Positions 1 through 7,913 of a DNA stretch of 22,213 nt are shown here, one piece after another (positions within the stretch are counted from its first letter, which is position 1; the number at the start of each line of letters is the position of its first letter). The DNA comes from Cytophagales bacterium (GTDB lineage: Bacteria; Bacteroidota; Bacteroidia; Cytophagales; Cyclobacteriaceae): positions 1 through 22,213 of the forward strand of contig DNZD01000202.1 in NCBI GenBank assembly GCA_003504855.1, written 5' to 3'. The notes under the pieces were generated by a model. It ran no database searches, was not told the origin of the DNA, and saw only the letters and a program-made list of their open reading frames with translations. Position numbers and translations under genes: made by a program.

Positions 1-821
1 GTATGGAAGCCATGGATGGCCCTATCAACTTTGGCAACCGAGACCGATGGTGGGGTTTGCTGGTGGAAGGCTATCAATACGAACCGAACTATCAATGCAA
101 TTATAATTTTCCCTACTATCAGACCTTGTTTGAAGCGTATGGGTTTAAGTTATATTTCAATCAGCTGACCTACCTGAGAAAAACACTTGACCCGTTATCG
201 GAACGACTGGCTGTGAAGGCGAAACTCATTGCACAGAATACCCGGTATTCTTTCAGGCACCTCGGTAAGCATGAATTGGACAAACTGCCGGAATACCTCC
301 GCATCGTCTATAACCGCGCGTGGGCTAATCGGGCGGAAAATCCGGAACTAACGCACGCGCAGGCGTCCCTGATTGTGAAACAAATGAAGCCAATTCTGGA
401 TGTCCGGCTGTTGTGGTTTGGCTTCTATGACCAGGAGCCGATAGCCTTTTTTATTTCACTGCCTGAAATCAATCAGATTTTCAAGCATGTCAATGGAAAA
501 TTGAACGTATGGGGAAAGGCAAAATTCCTCTGGTATAAATTGACCGGCGCAAATAAGAAGGCATTTGGTATATTGTTCGGAGTTGTGCCGGAACATCAAG
601 GTACGGGCGTGGATGGTGCGCTGATTATGGCTGCACGTGAATTATATCAATCAGCCCATTTCCCCTATGAGGATTTTGAAATGAACTGGATAGGAGATTT
701 TAATCCCAAGATGATTCAGGTCGTTGAACAGGTCGGCGGATTTGTAAGCAAGCGCCATATCACGTACCGCAAATTATTTGATGAGCATAAACCATTTACC
801 CGTCACCCGATTTTACGTTAA
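1..821 (+). CDS. GNAT-like N-acyltransferase, 3' part (5' end outside window)
   Basis: About 272 residues are visible and end at TAA. The reading frame is open to the window edge. The first ATG, at position 3, is probably internal, because the visible N-terminus already resembles mid-protein sequence (PINFGNRDRWWGLL, residues 7-20) of the roughly 370-residue Bacteroidota hypothetical acyltransferases. The acetyl-CoA binding motif A region is seen at residues 194-206 (VVPEHQGTGVDGA), and the C-terminus has the usual GNAT beta-strand pattern before YRKLF. The substrate is unknown; the family transfers acyl groups from CoA to amines. The VTT-like membrane protein gene starts only 3 bp after the stop, so the two are probably co-transcribed. 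Assignment to a GNAT fold is moderately sure, but a specific function is not supported. Confidence 0.7.
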   Translation, partial: MEAMDGPINFGNRDRWWGLLVEGYQYEPNYQCNYNFPYYQTLFEAYGFKLYFNQLTYLRKTLDPLSERLAVKAKLIAQNTRYSFRHLGKHELDKLPEYLRIVYNRAWANRAENPELTHAQASLIVKQMKPILDVRLLWFGFYDQEPIAFFISLPEINQIFKHVNGKLNVWGKAKFLWYKLTGANKKAFGILFGVVPEHQGTGVDGALIMAARELYQSAHFPYEDFEMNWIGDFNPKMIQVVEQVGGFVSKRHITYRKLFDEHKPFTRHPILR

Positions 822-824
822 CCG

Positions 825-1403
825 ATGGAAAAGGAAGAAACACGATCCAGCTTTTTGTGGAAGAACCTCCTGCGGGGATTGATTTGGTTTGGTGTCATTC
901 TTACCGCCTATATCCTGGCCAGCGAGGACATCAAGGTCTATCAGGCAGAGATCAATAGCATTGGCGACCGTTTACCGTTGCTACTGGGTATTTTCACCGT
1001 ATCTGAAATTGTTTTTGGTATACTACCACCTGAGCTATTTATGCTCATATGGCAATCCAAGGGAATCTTGTCGGAGTATGTAATTAACCTCACTTACCTC
1101 ACATTGATTTCCTATGCGGCCGGTGTCTTAGGATATTACATTGGTCATTTCTTTTCAAAAACGAATGTTTATCGCAGGATCAGTGATCGCTACCTGAAGC
1201 AATACGACAGTCAACTCAAGAAATTTGGACTCTATATTGTCCTTGTCGGAGCGATAACACCGGTACCATTTTCTGCTACGTGTATGCTGGCCGGATCGGT
1301 CAACCTGCCCATCCGCAGCTTCTTACTTATTTGTATTTCAAGGATTATCCGCTTTGCGGCTTATGGCTGGGCCGTGTGGGCAGCGCCTTCTTATTTCAGT
1401 TGA
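825..1403 (+). CDS. VTT/DedA-like (YqaA-type) integral membrane protein
   Basis: This 192-residue protein has about five hydrophobic segments, roughly at residues 14-32, 48-70, 80-108, 133-156 and 163-186. The segment GAITPVPFSATCMLAGS (near residues 141-157) matches the glycine/proline-rich re-entrant loop of VTT-domain (SNARE-associated/DedA/YqaA) proteins. That family is implicated in membrane homeostasis and in lipid or ion transport. The ATG is 3 bp after the upstream acyltransferase stop, indicating an operon. The 3' end overlaps the convergent coaE gene by 13 bp. The family call rests on the loop and the topology. The transported substrate cannot be read from the sequence. Confidence 0.65.
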   Translation: MEKEETRSSFLWKNLLRGLIWFGVILTAYILASEDIKVYQAEINSIGDRLPLLLGIFTVSEIVFGILPPELFMLIWQSKGILSEYVINLTYLTLISYAAGVLGYYIGHFFSKTNVYRRISDRYLKQYDSQLKKFGLYIVLVGAITPVPFSATCMLAGSVNLPIRSFLLICISRIIRFAAYGWAVWAAPSYFS

Positions 1404-1993
1404 GTCATAAAATGTTGATGAAGGGCTAGCACCTGCGGAATCACCAGGTGTCGCTCATCATTCTGAATGATAAAATCAGCGCGCTTGCTTTTCTCTTCGT
1501 CACTCATCTGATTGTCAATGATAGCCTCAATGTCTTTGCGTGACCGGTGTTTGTCCCGATGCAGCACCCGCTGTATCCGCAAGGCATGGGGTGAGGTCAC
1601 CACAATCATTTTTTCGACCGTGGTATAGCTTCCGGATTCATAGAGCAGGGCCGCCTCCCGGAGAACATAGTGAGCCAATTGGGCACCTGACCACGATTCA
1701 TAATCTATCCGCACCCTTGGATGTACCAACCCATTCAATTGGGCCAGTGCTTCTTGATTACCGAAAACAACCTTCGCCAGAAAAACGCGATCCAGCGCCC
1801 CATCCGTTTTGTATGTGGCAGGGCCAAAAGCTTGCCGAATGGAGTCGATCAGCGTCTGATCATGCTCCATTAGTTCGCGTGCCCGTAGGTCGGCGTCATA
1901 TACAGGAACGCCAAGCACCTTAAATATCCGGCAAATGACGCTTTTGCCACTGCCAATTCCACCTGTAATTCCAACTTGAAGCGGCTTGTTCAT
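1391..1993 (-). CDS. coaE: Dephospho-CoA kinase
   Basis: CoaE phosphorylates the 3'-hydroxyl of dephospho-CoA in the last step of coenzyme A synthesis, in the cytoplasm. The 200-residue length is close to the E. coli enzyme (206). The P-loop GGIGSGKS sits at residues 11-18, followed by the substrate-lid region with the catalytic-type Asp in YDADLRA (Asp33). A lid/arginine region (RIQRVLHRDKHRSRKDIEAII) and a C-terminal NDE motif are also present. Its ATG overlaps the stop of the upstream YbbR-like gene by 4 bp (ATGA), so it is translationally coupled as the last gene of yajC-ybbR-coaE. It converges on and overlaps the VTT gene by 13 bp. Confidence 0.95.
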   Translation of the reverse strand: MNKPLQVGITGGIGSGKSVICRIFKVLGVPVYDADLRARELMEHDQTLIDSIRQAFGPATYKTDGALDRVFLAKVVFGNQEALAQLNGLVHPRVRIDYESWSGAQLAHYVLREAALLYESGSYTTVEKMIVVTSPHALRIQRVLHRDKHRSRKDIEAIIDNQMSDEEKSKRADFIIQNDERHLVIPQVLALHQHFMTQLK

Positions 1994-2934
1994 TTCGGGT
2001 TCCTCGAGATTTGTACGGAGTCGAGGTGAATGAGCATTGCGCCATCGGGCAGACCGGAAAGCAAGGGCATAACAAAGCGTGTTTCGCCAGATGTTAGCCT
2101 GGGTAACTCAATCCTGGCCTGGACCTGATTAGTTGTAGTGATTTGATTGGCGGGTACTTGCCAGGTAACATGTATGCTATCTCCGGCAATCTGATAGTCG
2201 GCTGGCACCCGTGGCAGTCGAAGTGGAACAGTGATCGAAATCTGCTCCACTTTATCCACCGGCAAATGTACCGCAAACAGGCTTGGGAAAACCGATAACA
2301 ATGATTCCTGTGGTCCAGACCAGGATACGTCTTTTGCAAATGTCGAAGCCAGCGATTCGGCTTTTGGATGAAGAACGATGGAGTCTCCCAGGGCAGCAAT
2401 AATAGATGCTGGGCCGGTGATGCTTGCAGTGTCAGGCGTAACTTGAAGTTCGCCTGTTGCACCGTATCCCTTCCGGAATGAGATACGATCTGTTGCACCT
2501 ATAACCCTTACATGTCGTTTGGTGATGGGATCAATGTGAATAAACAGGGTATCGGTCACCATGTAATTCAGCTTAAGGCCTTCCAGTTGACTCGCAATAA
2601 CCGGCAGCAGTGATGCGGCAGACATTTTCCGAACATCGGCGGGGCGTTCCAAAGAAATAGTGATGTCGGGTACTTTTATTCCGTATTCGTTGCGGATGAT
2701 CCGCCAGCCACTACCGCTGATGTTAATGGCTATCTGAGACGGAAGTGGCTCCACCGCCTGGAAGCGACTGCCATCGAATTCAAATCGCAATGGCAGCCGG
2801 ACCGTAGTGGCATAATTTTTATTCAGGGCATTGAACAACCAAAAGGTGCCTGCAGCCAGGACACACAACGCCAGGACTTTCCAATTGGTGCGATCAAATC
2901 GCAGGAGGTTGGATATGGCGCGAAAGAAGTTCAA
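1990..2934 (-). CDS. YbbR/CdaR-like domain protein, membrane-anchored
   Basis: The protein has 314 residues with one N-terminal transmembrane segment at about residues 20-38 (VLALCVLAAGTFWLFNALN). A long beta-rich extracytoplasmic region follows, with repeated YbbR-like patterns such as ITGPASII and VTWQVPANQI. YbbR/CdaR proteins in other phyla regulate the diadenylate cyclase CdaA, but no cdaA lies here, so that role is only family knowledge. The start is TTG at 2934, four bases after the yajC stop; I see no in-frame ATG just upstream, and the FDRTNWK segment after residue 12 fits the family N-terminus. It overlaps coaE by 4 bp. The order yajC-ybbR-coaE recurs in Bacteroidota (from memory). 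Confidence 0.8.
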   Translation of the reverse strand: MNFFRAISNLLRFDRTNWKVLALCVLAAGTFWLFNALNKNYATTVRLPLRFEFDGSRFQAVEPLPSQIAINISGSGWRIIRNEYGIKVPDITISLERPADVRKMSAASLLPVIASQLEGLKLNYMVTDTLFIHIDPITKRHVRVIGATDRISFRKGYGATGELQVTPDTASITGPASIIAALGDSIVLHPKAESLASTFAKDVSWSGPQESLLSVFPSLFAVHLPVDKVEQISITVPLRLPRVPADYQIAGDSIHVTWQVPANQITTTNQVQARIELPRLTSGETRFVMPLLSGLPDGAMLIHLDSVQISRNPK

Positions 2935-2938
2935 AGTG

Positions 2939-3253
2939 TCAGGCCGTCTTTTTGGCGTTGGCGGCTTTGGTGGAATCCATGGAAACCGATGTCTTCAGGA
3001 ATTTAATCCGTGCACCACGCTCAAATTCGATGATGAAAGTATCGTCTTCAATCTCAGCCACGCGACCATAGGCACCACCGATGGTAACAACGAGATCCCC
3101 TTTCTTTATTTCCTCGATAAATACTTTCTGGTCTTTGGCTTTTTTCTGTTGCGGACGAATCATGAAGAAGTAGAACACAGCTATGATGGCGCCAATAAAG
3201 ATCATTTGCTGTACGATGCTGTTTTGGGCTTGTAAAAGAATTGAATAAATCAT
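2939..3253 (-). CDS. yajC: Preprotein translocase subunit YajC
   Basis: This is a 104-residue inner-membrane accessory subunit that associates with SecDF in the Sec translocon. One transmembrane helix spans about residues 14-32 and is followed by the diagnostic MIRPQQKKAKDQ signature and the compact basic cytoplasmic domain (GDLVVTIGGAYGRVAEI). The size matches the family (about 85-115 residues). An exact Bacteroidota -7 element lies about 22 bp upstream of the ATG, directly after the terminator of the preceding DUF1573 gene, so this gene starts a new transcription unit. The YbbR-like gene follows after 4 bp. Confidence 0.95.
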   Translation of the reverse strand: MIYSILLQAQNSIVQQMIFIGAIIAVFYFFMIRPQQKKAKDQKVFIEEIKKGDLVVTIGGAYGRVAEIEDDTFIIEFERGARIKFLKTSVSMDSTKAANAKKTA

Positions 3254-3274
3254 GGTTAGATAGTGTTATATGGT

Positions 3275-3282
3275 CAAAGTTA
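3275..3282 (-). promoter_or_regulatory. Bacteroidota -7 promoter element for yajC-ybbR-coaE
   Basis: On the minus strand this reads TAACTTTG, an exact match to TAnnTTTG, the -7 consensus of the Bacteroidota primary sigma factor. The implied start of transcription is near 3270, giving a leader of about 17 nt. No convincing -33 TTTG was found at the usual spacing. Confidence 0.55.
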
Positions 3283-3308
3283 GTGCATTTGGATCAGTTG
3301 TCGGAAAC

Positions 3309-3336
3309 AAAAAAGTCCCGGTTTATGCCGGGACTT
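3309..3336 (-). terminator. Intrinsic terminator after the DUF1573 gene
   Basis: There is a perfect 9-bp stem (AAGTCCCGG with CCGGGACTT, positions 3313-3321 and 3328-3336) around a 6-nt loop. On the minus strand it runs straight into six T residues. It lies 20 bp past the DUF1573 stop codon and separates that gene from yajC. The T run exists only on the minus strand, which fixes the orientation. Confidence 0.9.
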
Positions 3337-3356
3337 CTGAGCCTGGGCAGGCTGGA

Positions 3357-3896
3357 TTATTTTGTAGGGCCGGTTGATTGTGTGCGGGGAATCACCATGG
3401 CTTTGAATCGCAACGTAGTGGTAGTAGGCCACGTGTTGGAAGTTACCGTGATGGTCTTGTTGTTGACACCTGGTTTGCCGTTGGTATCAAACTCAGCGGT
3501 TACTTCACCAGTGCCGCCCACCGGAATAGGTTCTTTTGTCCACTTGGGAACTGTGCAACCACAAGAAGGTTGTGCGTTCTGGATAATCAAGGGAGCTTGG
3601 CCGGTATTTTTTACGCGGTACGTATAGCTTACTTTCTGACCTTCGTTCACGCTGCCGAAATCATGATCCACTACTTCAAAAGCCGCAGTTGGCAATGGCC
3701 CCTCAGGCTTTACATCAGGTTGTGTGGCGGGTGCATTGGTGGTAGGCTGGGCAGTGGCGTTGGTCTTTCCTGATTCCAGTTGAGACAGTCGGCTTTCCAA
3801 CTCAGCAATGCGCTTCTCGGAGGCGCGGTCTTTGCAGGCAGATACGAGAAAGGTGGTCCCGGCCACCAGTAGCATCAGATAAATGGTTTTTTTCAT
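3357..3896 (-). CDS. DUF1573 domain lipoprotein
   Basis: This 179-residue protein has a lipoprotein signal peptide with lipobox VSAC (Cys21). A short charged coiled-coil segment follows (about residues 26-43, RIAELESRLSQLES), then a Thr/Pro/Ala-rich linker (44-68) and a DUF1573 domain (about 70-179). The domain has the immunoglobulin-like FGSVNEGQKVSYTYRVKNTG strands and the signature PSCGCTVP. DUF1573 proteins are abundant in Bacteroidota envelopes but have no established function. The gene has its own -7 promoter element 22 bp upstream and an intrinsic terminator downstream, so it may be monocistronic although it sits between the ytxH-like gene and yajC. Confidence 0.88.
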   Translation of the reverse strand: MKKTIYLMLLVAGTTFLVSACKDRASEKRIAELESRLSQLESGKTNATAQPTTNAPATQPDVKPEGPLPTAAFEVVDHDFGSVNEGQKVSYTYRVKNTGQAPLIIQNAQPSCGCTVPKWTKEPIPVGGTGEVTAEFDTNGKPGVNNKTITVTSNTWPTTTTLRFKAMVIPRTQSTGPTK

Positions 3897-3917
3897 ATTG
3901 ATTTAATTAGCGCAATT

Positions 3918-3925
3918 CAAAAATA
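3918..3925 (-). promoter_or_regulatory. Bacteroidota -7 promoter element for the DUF1573 gene
   Basis: The minus strand reads TATTTTTG, an exact TAnnTTTG match. The predicted transcript start lies near 3913, about 17 nt before the ATG at 3896. The surrounding intergenic DNA is AT-rich. No clear -33 box was found. Confidence 0.5.
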
Positions 3926-3964
3926 AGTAACTGTATAATGGATTGTTGAGTCGTTAACAAAACA

Positions 3965-4276
3965 TTAACTCTTCTGGTTTCCGCGAATCTGTGCCAGCAA
4001 TTCATCAACGTCTTCCAGGAGCCGCTCAGCCTTTCCTTTTGCTTCAGAAACTACTTTCTGCCCCTGCGACTTGGCCTCTGTCGTCAACGGTGTGTCTTTG
4101 CCGGAAACGAGGTCTTCCAAAAAGTCCTCCAGGATTTTCTTGTACTTGTCTAACCGATACGAAAGTTTTTCACGGGTATTCGATCCTTTATCGGGTGCGT
4201 AGAGAACGCCCAAAATGGCTCCGGCAGCAGCGCCGGCCAGGAAGGCGATGAGGGTATTGCTGCTTTTCTTGCTCAT
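3965..4276 (-). CDS. YtxH domain-containing small membrane protein
   Basis: The protein has 103 residues with a glycine/alanine-rich transmembrane segment at about residues 8-27 (FLAGAAAGAILGVLYAPDKG). The following APDKGSNTREKL stretch is typical of YtxH-family (PF12732) general-stress-like proteins. The rest is a charged helix with probable coiled-coil character, ending LEDVDELLAQI. The family function is unknown. It lies between nusB (54 bp away) and the DUF1573 gene (68 bp away) on the same strand and has its own exact -7 element 20 bp upstream. The call is secure at the family level only. Confidence 0.85.
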   Translation of the reverse strand: MSKKSSNTLIAFLAGAAAGAILGVLYAPDKGSNTREKLSYRLDKYKKILEDFLEDLVSGKDTPLTTEAKSQGQKVVSEAKGKAERLLEDVDELLAQIRGNQKS

Positions 4277-4295
4277 GGTACTATTGGCTAGGGGA

Positions 4296-4303
4296 CAAAG
4301 ATA
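4296..4303 (-). promoter_or_regulatory. Bacteroidota -7 promoter element for the ytxH-like gene
   Basis: The minus strand reads TATCTTTG, an exact TAnnTTTG match, in the gap between nusB and the ytxH-like gene. The implied leader is about 15 nt, similar to the other promoters on this strand. Confidence 0.5.
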
Positions 4304-4330
4304 AAATATTCGCCTGAGACTCGCACAGCG

Positions 4331-5464
4331 CTATTTATTGTCAATTAAACCGCGTCCACTCTTCTTAATCCTGCCGGTAGCCTTAAGTTCTTTGGCGATG
4401 ACGTCGAGGATGCCGTTAATAAATTGCCTGCTCTTGGGTGTGCTGTATTGCTTGGCAAGTTCGATGTATTCGTTAATGGTTACCTTCACCGGGATATTCG
4501 GAAAGGTGGTAAGTTCAGCCATGGCCATGAGCAGAATAATCTGATCGGTCAGGGGCAAGCGATCCACCTCCCAGTTTTTGGTATTGCTGGCGATAAGTTC
4601 GTGATAGTAAGGTTCGAGCTTCGTCGTGGCTGCAAACAATTTTTCAATGAAATTCTTGTCTTCATCCCAATCGAGCGAAAGTTTTTGCAGCTCAATGGTT
4701 TTCGCATCCTCATCGAGTGACTTCAGCGTTTTGTCAGCAAGGCTTTTTACGATTTCATGGTCTTCTGCCCAGCGCAGGTCATCTTCTTCGAAAAAGGAAT
4801 TAATGGCTGTTTCGCCCAATATGACCTTTCGGATCAGGTGCTTCATAAACCCCTTACCGGCCTCAGTATCCGGAGTTTCAAGGGCAAGGTATTTCAGCAC
4901 TTCGGCATCGGTTTTTACACAGTCTTTCCACCAACTCTTCACCACATCCATGCGCTGATCCCAGGAACCACCTCGGCGAAGTGTTTCTTTACGGAGTTCC
5001 TCATTATTTCGCAATGCGATAACAAACGGGTGATCAGTAAAATGTGAGGTCTTGACTTTCTTATCCTGGGCAGCAATGGTTGCCAGGGCTGGGATAAGGT
5101 TTAATAGGCTGTGGTAATAGCCGCTTATTTTCTCAACATCGCTTACAATGTTCTTGCGGAAGAAGTCAAAGTCTTTCTTTGTATGTTTTTTGTATTGCTC
5201 CAGGGACTCATCAACGGCCTGGCCCACACGGGGGTCTGCGGCTTCTGGAACAGCCTCGCCCTTAAAGGCTTTTTCGAATCGTTGGAGGGCAGTGGAACGT
5301 TGGCCCTTGAGCAGGCTTTTGTCCTGAACCTTCATGGAATTGAGGTCCGGCTGAAAAAACGTATCAATGTAATCCTGCGATAACAGGTACTCGGCTTCTT
5401 TGCACTGTTCGTAGGCAAACAGGCTTTGCATTATTTTGATGCGGAGTGTACGTCGGTTCAGCAT
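4331..5464 (-). CDS. nusB: Transcription antitermination factor NusB, long Bacteroidota form
   Basis: NusB binds boxA RNA with NusE/S10 in rRNA antitermination complexes. The N-terminus MLNRRTLRIKIMQSLFAYEQ and the C-terminal part (LPLTDQIILLMAMAEL, PVKVTINEYIELAKQYSTPK) are clear NusB signatures. The protein is 377 residues, against about 140 in E. coli, because over 200 residues of charged helical sequence separate the two conserved parts. Long NusB forms are usual in this phylum. I chose the ATG at 5464: the frame can be extended to a TTG at 5494, but that codon lies inside the -7 promoter element at 5492-5499. It diverges from the ABC transporter gene and leads the minus-strand block. Confidence 0.92.
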   Translation of the reverse strand: MLNRRTLRIKIMQSLFAYEQCKEAEYLLSQDYIDTFFQPDLNSMKVQDKSLLKGQRSTALQRFEKAFKGEAVPEAADPRVGQAVDESLEQYKKHTKKDFDFFRKNIVSDVEKISGYYHSLLNLIPALATIAAQDKKVKTSHFTDHPFVIALRNNEELRKETLRRGGSWDQRMDVVKSWWKDCVKTDAEVLKYLALETPDTEAGKGFMKHLIRKVILGETAINSFFEEDDLRWAEDHEIVKSLADKTLKSLDEDAKTIELQKLSLDWDEDKNFIEKLFAATTKLEPYYHELIASNTKNWEVDRLPLTDQIILLMAMAELTTFPNIPVKVTINEYIELAKQYSTPKSRQFINGILDVIAKELKATGRIKKSGRGLIDNK

Positions 5465-5491
5465 GCCAAGGAACGGTAAAAAAGAACGGGA

Positions 5492-5499
5492 CAAAGTTA
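5492..5499 (-). promoter_or_regulatory. Bacteroidota -7 promoter element for nusB
   Basis: The minus strand reads TAACTTTG, identical to the yajC element. The predicted transcript start is near 5487, giving a leader of about 23 nt to the ATG at 5464. It argues against the longer TTG-initiated NusB frame. Confidence 0.5.
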
Positions 5500-5567
5500 C
5501 ATTTTGTGGGTGATATATGGTTGTTTTGAACTAAAATTCCCAAACCGCGTTCATACGGGGCATACCC

Positions 5568-7352
5568 ATGAAAGAACTCTCCAGGCTTAATCCATATCTC
5601 TTCAGGTATAAATGGCACCTGTTCTGGGGACTCGTTTTTGTCATAATTTCCAACATCTTCCAGATTGTACCCGCCCAATTGGTGCGGGAGTCAATTGATC
5701 TGGTGATCAATAACATTCAGGTATACCGGTCCATGTCCGGCACTTCAGCGCAGGCCGACTTTTTTGCAGTTTTTGCCCGGGGTATTGTGCTCTATGCCAT
5801 GTTGATTCTGGCCATGGCCCTGTTGCGTGGACTGTTCCTGTATTTTGTCCGGCAGACCCTCATCGTAATGAGCCGAAGGATAGAGTTTGATATGAAGAAT
5901 GACATCTTTCAGCATTACCAGTCTTTGCCGTTGAGTTTTTATCGCCGTAATAATACGGGTGATTTGATGAATCGCATATCTGAAGATGTGGGTCGTGTGC
6001 GGATGTACCTGGGCCCTTCCATCATGTACGGGTTGCAGTTATTCACACTGTTCTTCATGTTGATACCGGTGATGTTTATGATCAGTGTTAAGCTGACTTT
6101 ATTTGCCCTCATCCCGCTCCCGTTGCTGTCTTTCAGCATTTACTATGTGAATAATATCATTGAGCGTCGTTCCGAGGAAATTCAAAAGAGCCAGTCCCGG
6201 CTCAGTACGTTTGTGCAGGAAGCATTCTCCGGAATACGGGTGATTAAATCATTTAACCGGGAAGAAGACTCTGCCCGCCGGTTTTCCATGGAGAATGAGC
6301 AATACAAACGCGAATCGCTCAGACTCACCCGCGTTCAGGCTTTGTTTTTCCCGTTGATGCTGGGTCTGATCGGACTGAGCACTATCCTCACCGTATACGA
6401 AGGCAGCGTGGAGGTAATCAATGGTGCGTTGACCTTTGGCAACATCGCTGAGTTTATCATTTATGTGAACCTACTCACCTGGCCGGTGGCATCGCTCGGC
6501 TGGACCAGTAGCCAGGTGCAGCGAGCGGAGGCATCGCAGGGTCGGATAAACGAATTTATGCGTACTCAGTCTGACTTGGTATCAGGCGCCGAAACCAGAG
6601 ATATTTCCGGAAAAATTGAATTCGATCAGGTTTCCTTCACGTATCCGGATACCGGCATACAGGCCCTGAAGAAGATTTCTTTCTCTATTGAGCCGGGTGA
6701 ATCGCTGGCCATTATTGGAAGCACAGGATCAGGTAAGAGCACGGTTTCGAATCTAATCACCCGCCTGTACGATGTATCCGAAGGAGAGATCCGGATTGAT
6801 GGGTTGCCGATCAAGCAATTTGACCTCACACACTTGCGACGGCAAATCGGCTATGTGCCACAGGATGTGTTTCTATTCAGCGACACTATCTATAACAACA
6901 TTGCTTTTGGGCTGGAGACCATTGATGAAGAAAAGGTGTTTCAGGCGGCACGAGCGGCTGATGTGTATCAAAACATCATCGACTTTCCCCAGGGTTTTGC
7001 CACCCGGGTCGGGGAACGCGGAATTACCTTGTCAGGAGGCCAGAAACAACGTATTTCGATGGCGCGAGCGATTGTCAGGGAGCCCAAAATCCTCATGCTG
7101 GACGACGCTTTGTCGGCAGTAGATACCAGAACCGAAAACACAATTTTGAACAGCCTCAAGTCTGTGATGAAGGGCCGGACAACATTAATTATTTCACACC
7201 GGGTTTCGTCAGCGAAACTGGCCAATAAGATTCTGGTGCTCAACGATGGAGTGATGGCGGAGCAGGGAACCCACGATGAGTTGTTGGCGCTAGGTGGCGT
7301 GTATAGCGACCTGTATGAAAAGCAGATGGTGGCTGACGAAGCCGACCGTTAG
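5568..7352 (+). CDS. ABC exporter half-transporter, degenerate-site subunit (LmrC/BmrC-like)
   Basis: This 594-residue protein is a fused permease and ATPase. An N-terminal six-helix exporter domain (about residues 15-320) is followed by a nucleotide-binding domain with Walker A GSTGSGKST (384-392), Q-loop PQDVFLF, signature LSGGQ (488-492), Walker B ILMLDD (508-513) and H-loop His544. The catalytic glutamate normally found after the Walker B Asp is replaced by Asp513. This is the hallmark of the ATP-site-degenerate subunit of heterodimeric multidrug exporters such as LmrC, BmrC and TM287. The likely partner is the ABC protein at 8672-10444. The stop overlaps the convergent lipoprotein gene by 4 bp. 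The substrate (drug or lipid) is unknown, and a homodimeric MsbA-like role is the alternative. Confidence 0.93.
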   Translation: MKELSRLNPYLFRYKWHLFWGLVFVIISNIFQIVPAQLVRESIDLVINNIQVYRSMSGTSAQADFFAVFARGIVLYAMLILAMALLRGLFLYFVRQTLIVMSRRIEFDMKNDIFQHYQSLPLSFYRRNNTGDLMNRISEDVGRVRMYLGPSIMYGLQLFTLFFMLIPVMFMISVKLTLFALIPLPLLSFSIYYVNNIIERRSEEIQKSQSRLSTFVQEAFSGIRVIKSFNREEDSARRFSMENEQYKRESLRLTRVQALFFPLMLGLIGLSTILTVYEGSVEVINGALTFGNIAEFIIYVNLLTWPVASLGWTSSQVQRAEASQGRINEFMRTQSDLVSGAETRDISGKIEFDQVSFTYPDTGIQALKKISFSIEPGESLAIIGSTGSGKSTVSNLITRLYDVSEGEIRIDGLPIKQFDLTHLRRQIGYVPQDVFLFSDTIYNNIAFGLETIDEEKVFQAARAADVYQNIIDFPQGFATRVGERGITLSGGQKQRISMARAIVREPKILMLDDALSAVDTRTENTILNSLKSVMKGRTTLIISHRVSSAKLANKILVLNDGVMAEQGTHDELLALGGVYSDLYEKQMVADEADR

Positions 7353-7903
7353 TTCTTGGGATAAACTTTGACGTATGTCAGCTTATAGGTGACCGTGGTG
7401 TTTCCTTCAGTTTCTACACGAATGCCCTCCAGCATATCACCATTGGCATCATAGGTAAAAGTGTACGAAGAACTTTTTTCGTGGGCTTCGAGGTGTTTGT
7501 ACACCAAAATGTTGCCACCGGAAGCACGGGTAAATTCTCCGATCACCGGATACCGTGGCAAATAGGTTTTGTTTAAGGAGACTTCAATGAAGTCACGTCC
7601 GGTATCACCTCCGTCGGCCAGAATCGCAACCTGTGCGTAGTTATCCCGACGATCTGTTACTTTTTCTTTTTCAGCACTTCCAAGCAGGGCCTTACCTTTT
7701 TTGGTCACCACACCGGAAACAGAGTAAATCCCTTCTACCGGGCTGACCTTTTCTTTTTTCATGTACCGCTGGGTCAGGGCATGAAAGTCCATTACCTCAT
7801 AGGGAGCATGCGCCCTGGCCATTTGTGCCTGATACAATTTTTCAAAGGAACAACTGGTCAGCAGCCAGCAGGAGGCGAGTATACAAAGCGTAGTTTGGCG
7901 CAT
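7349..7903 (-). CDS. Hypothetical lipoprotein
   Basis: This 184-residue protein has a lipoprotein signal peptide and lipobox LTSC (Cys18). The mature part is beta-rich and ends in Lys/Asn. I do not recognise a family. The motif region EGIYSVSGVVTKKGKALLG and the later SSYTFTYDANGDMLEGI suggest a small beta-sandwich or lipocalin-like fold, but this is only an impression. It lies 10 bp downstream of the secreted beta-barrel-like gene on the same strand, so the two probably share a transcript. Its end overlaps the convergent ABC exporter gene by 4 bp. Confidence 0.75.
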   Translation of the reverse strand: MRQTTLCILASCWLLTSCSFEKLYQAQMARAHAPYEVMDFHALTQRYMKKEKVSPVEGIYSVSGVVTKKGKALLGSAEKEKVTDRRDNYAQVAILADGGDTGRDFIEVSLNKTYLPRYPVIGEFTRASGGNILVYKHLEAHEKSSSYTFTYDANGDMLEGIRVETEGNTTVTYKLTYVKVYPKN

Positions 7904-7913
7904 GAATGGTAAC

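Noticed and set aside
1540..1923. 127-residue plus-strand ORF inside coaE
   Set aside because: It is antisense to a clear dephospho-CoA kinase and has no recognisable motif, so it is a shadow frame.
5465..5494. TTG-initiated extension of NusB
   Set aside because: The TTG lies inside the TAACTTTG promoter element, and the ATG at 5464 matches the family N-terminus.
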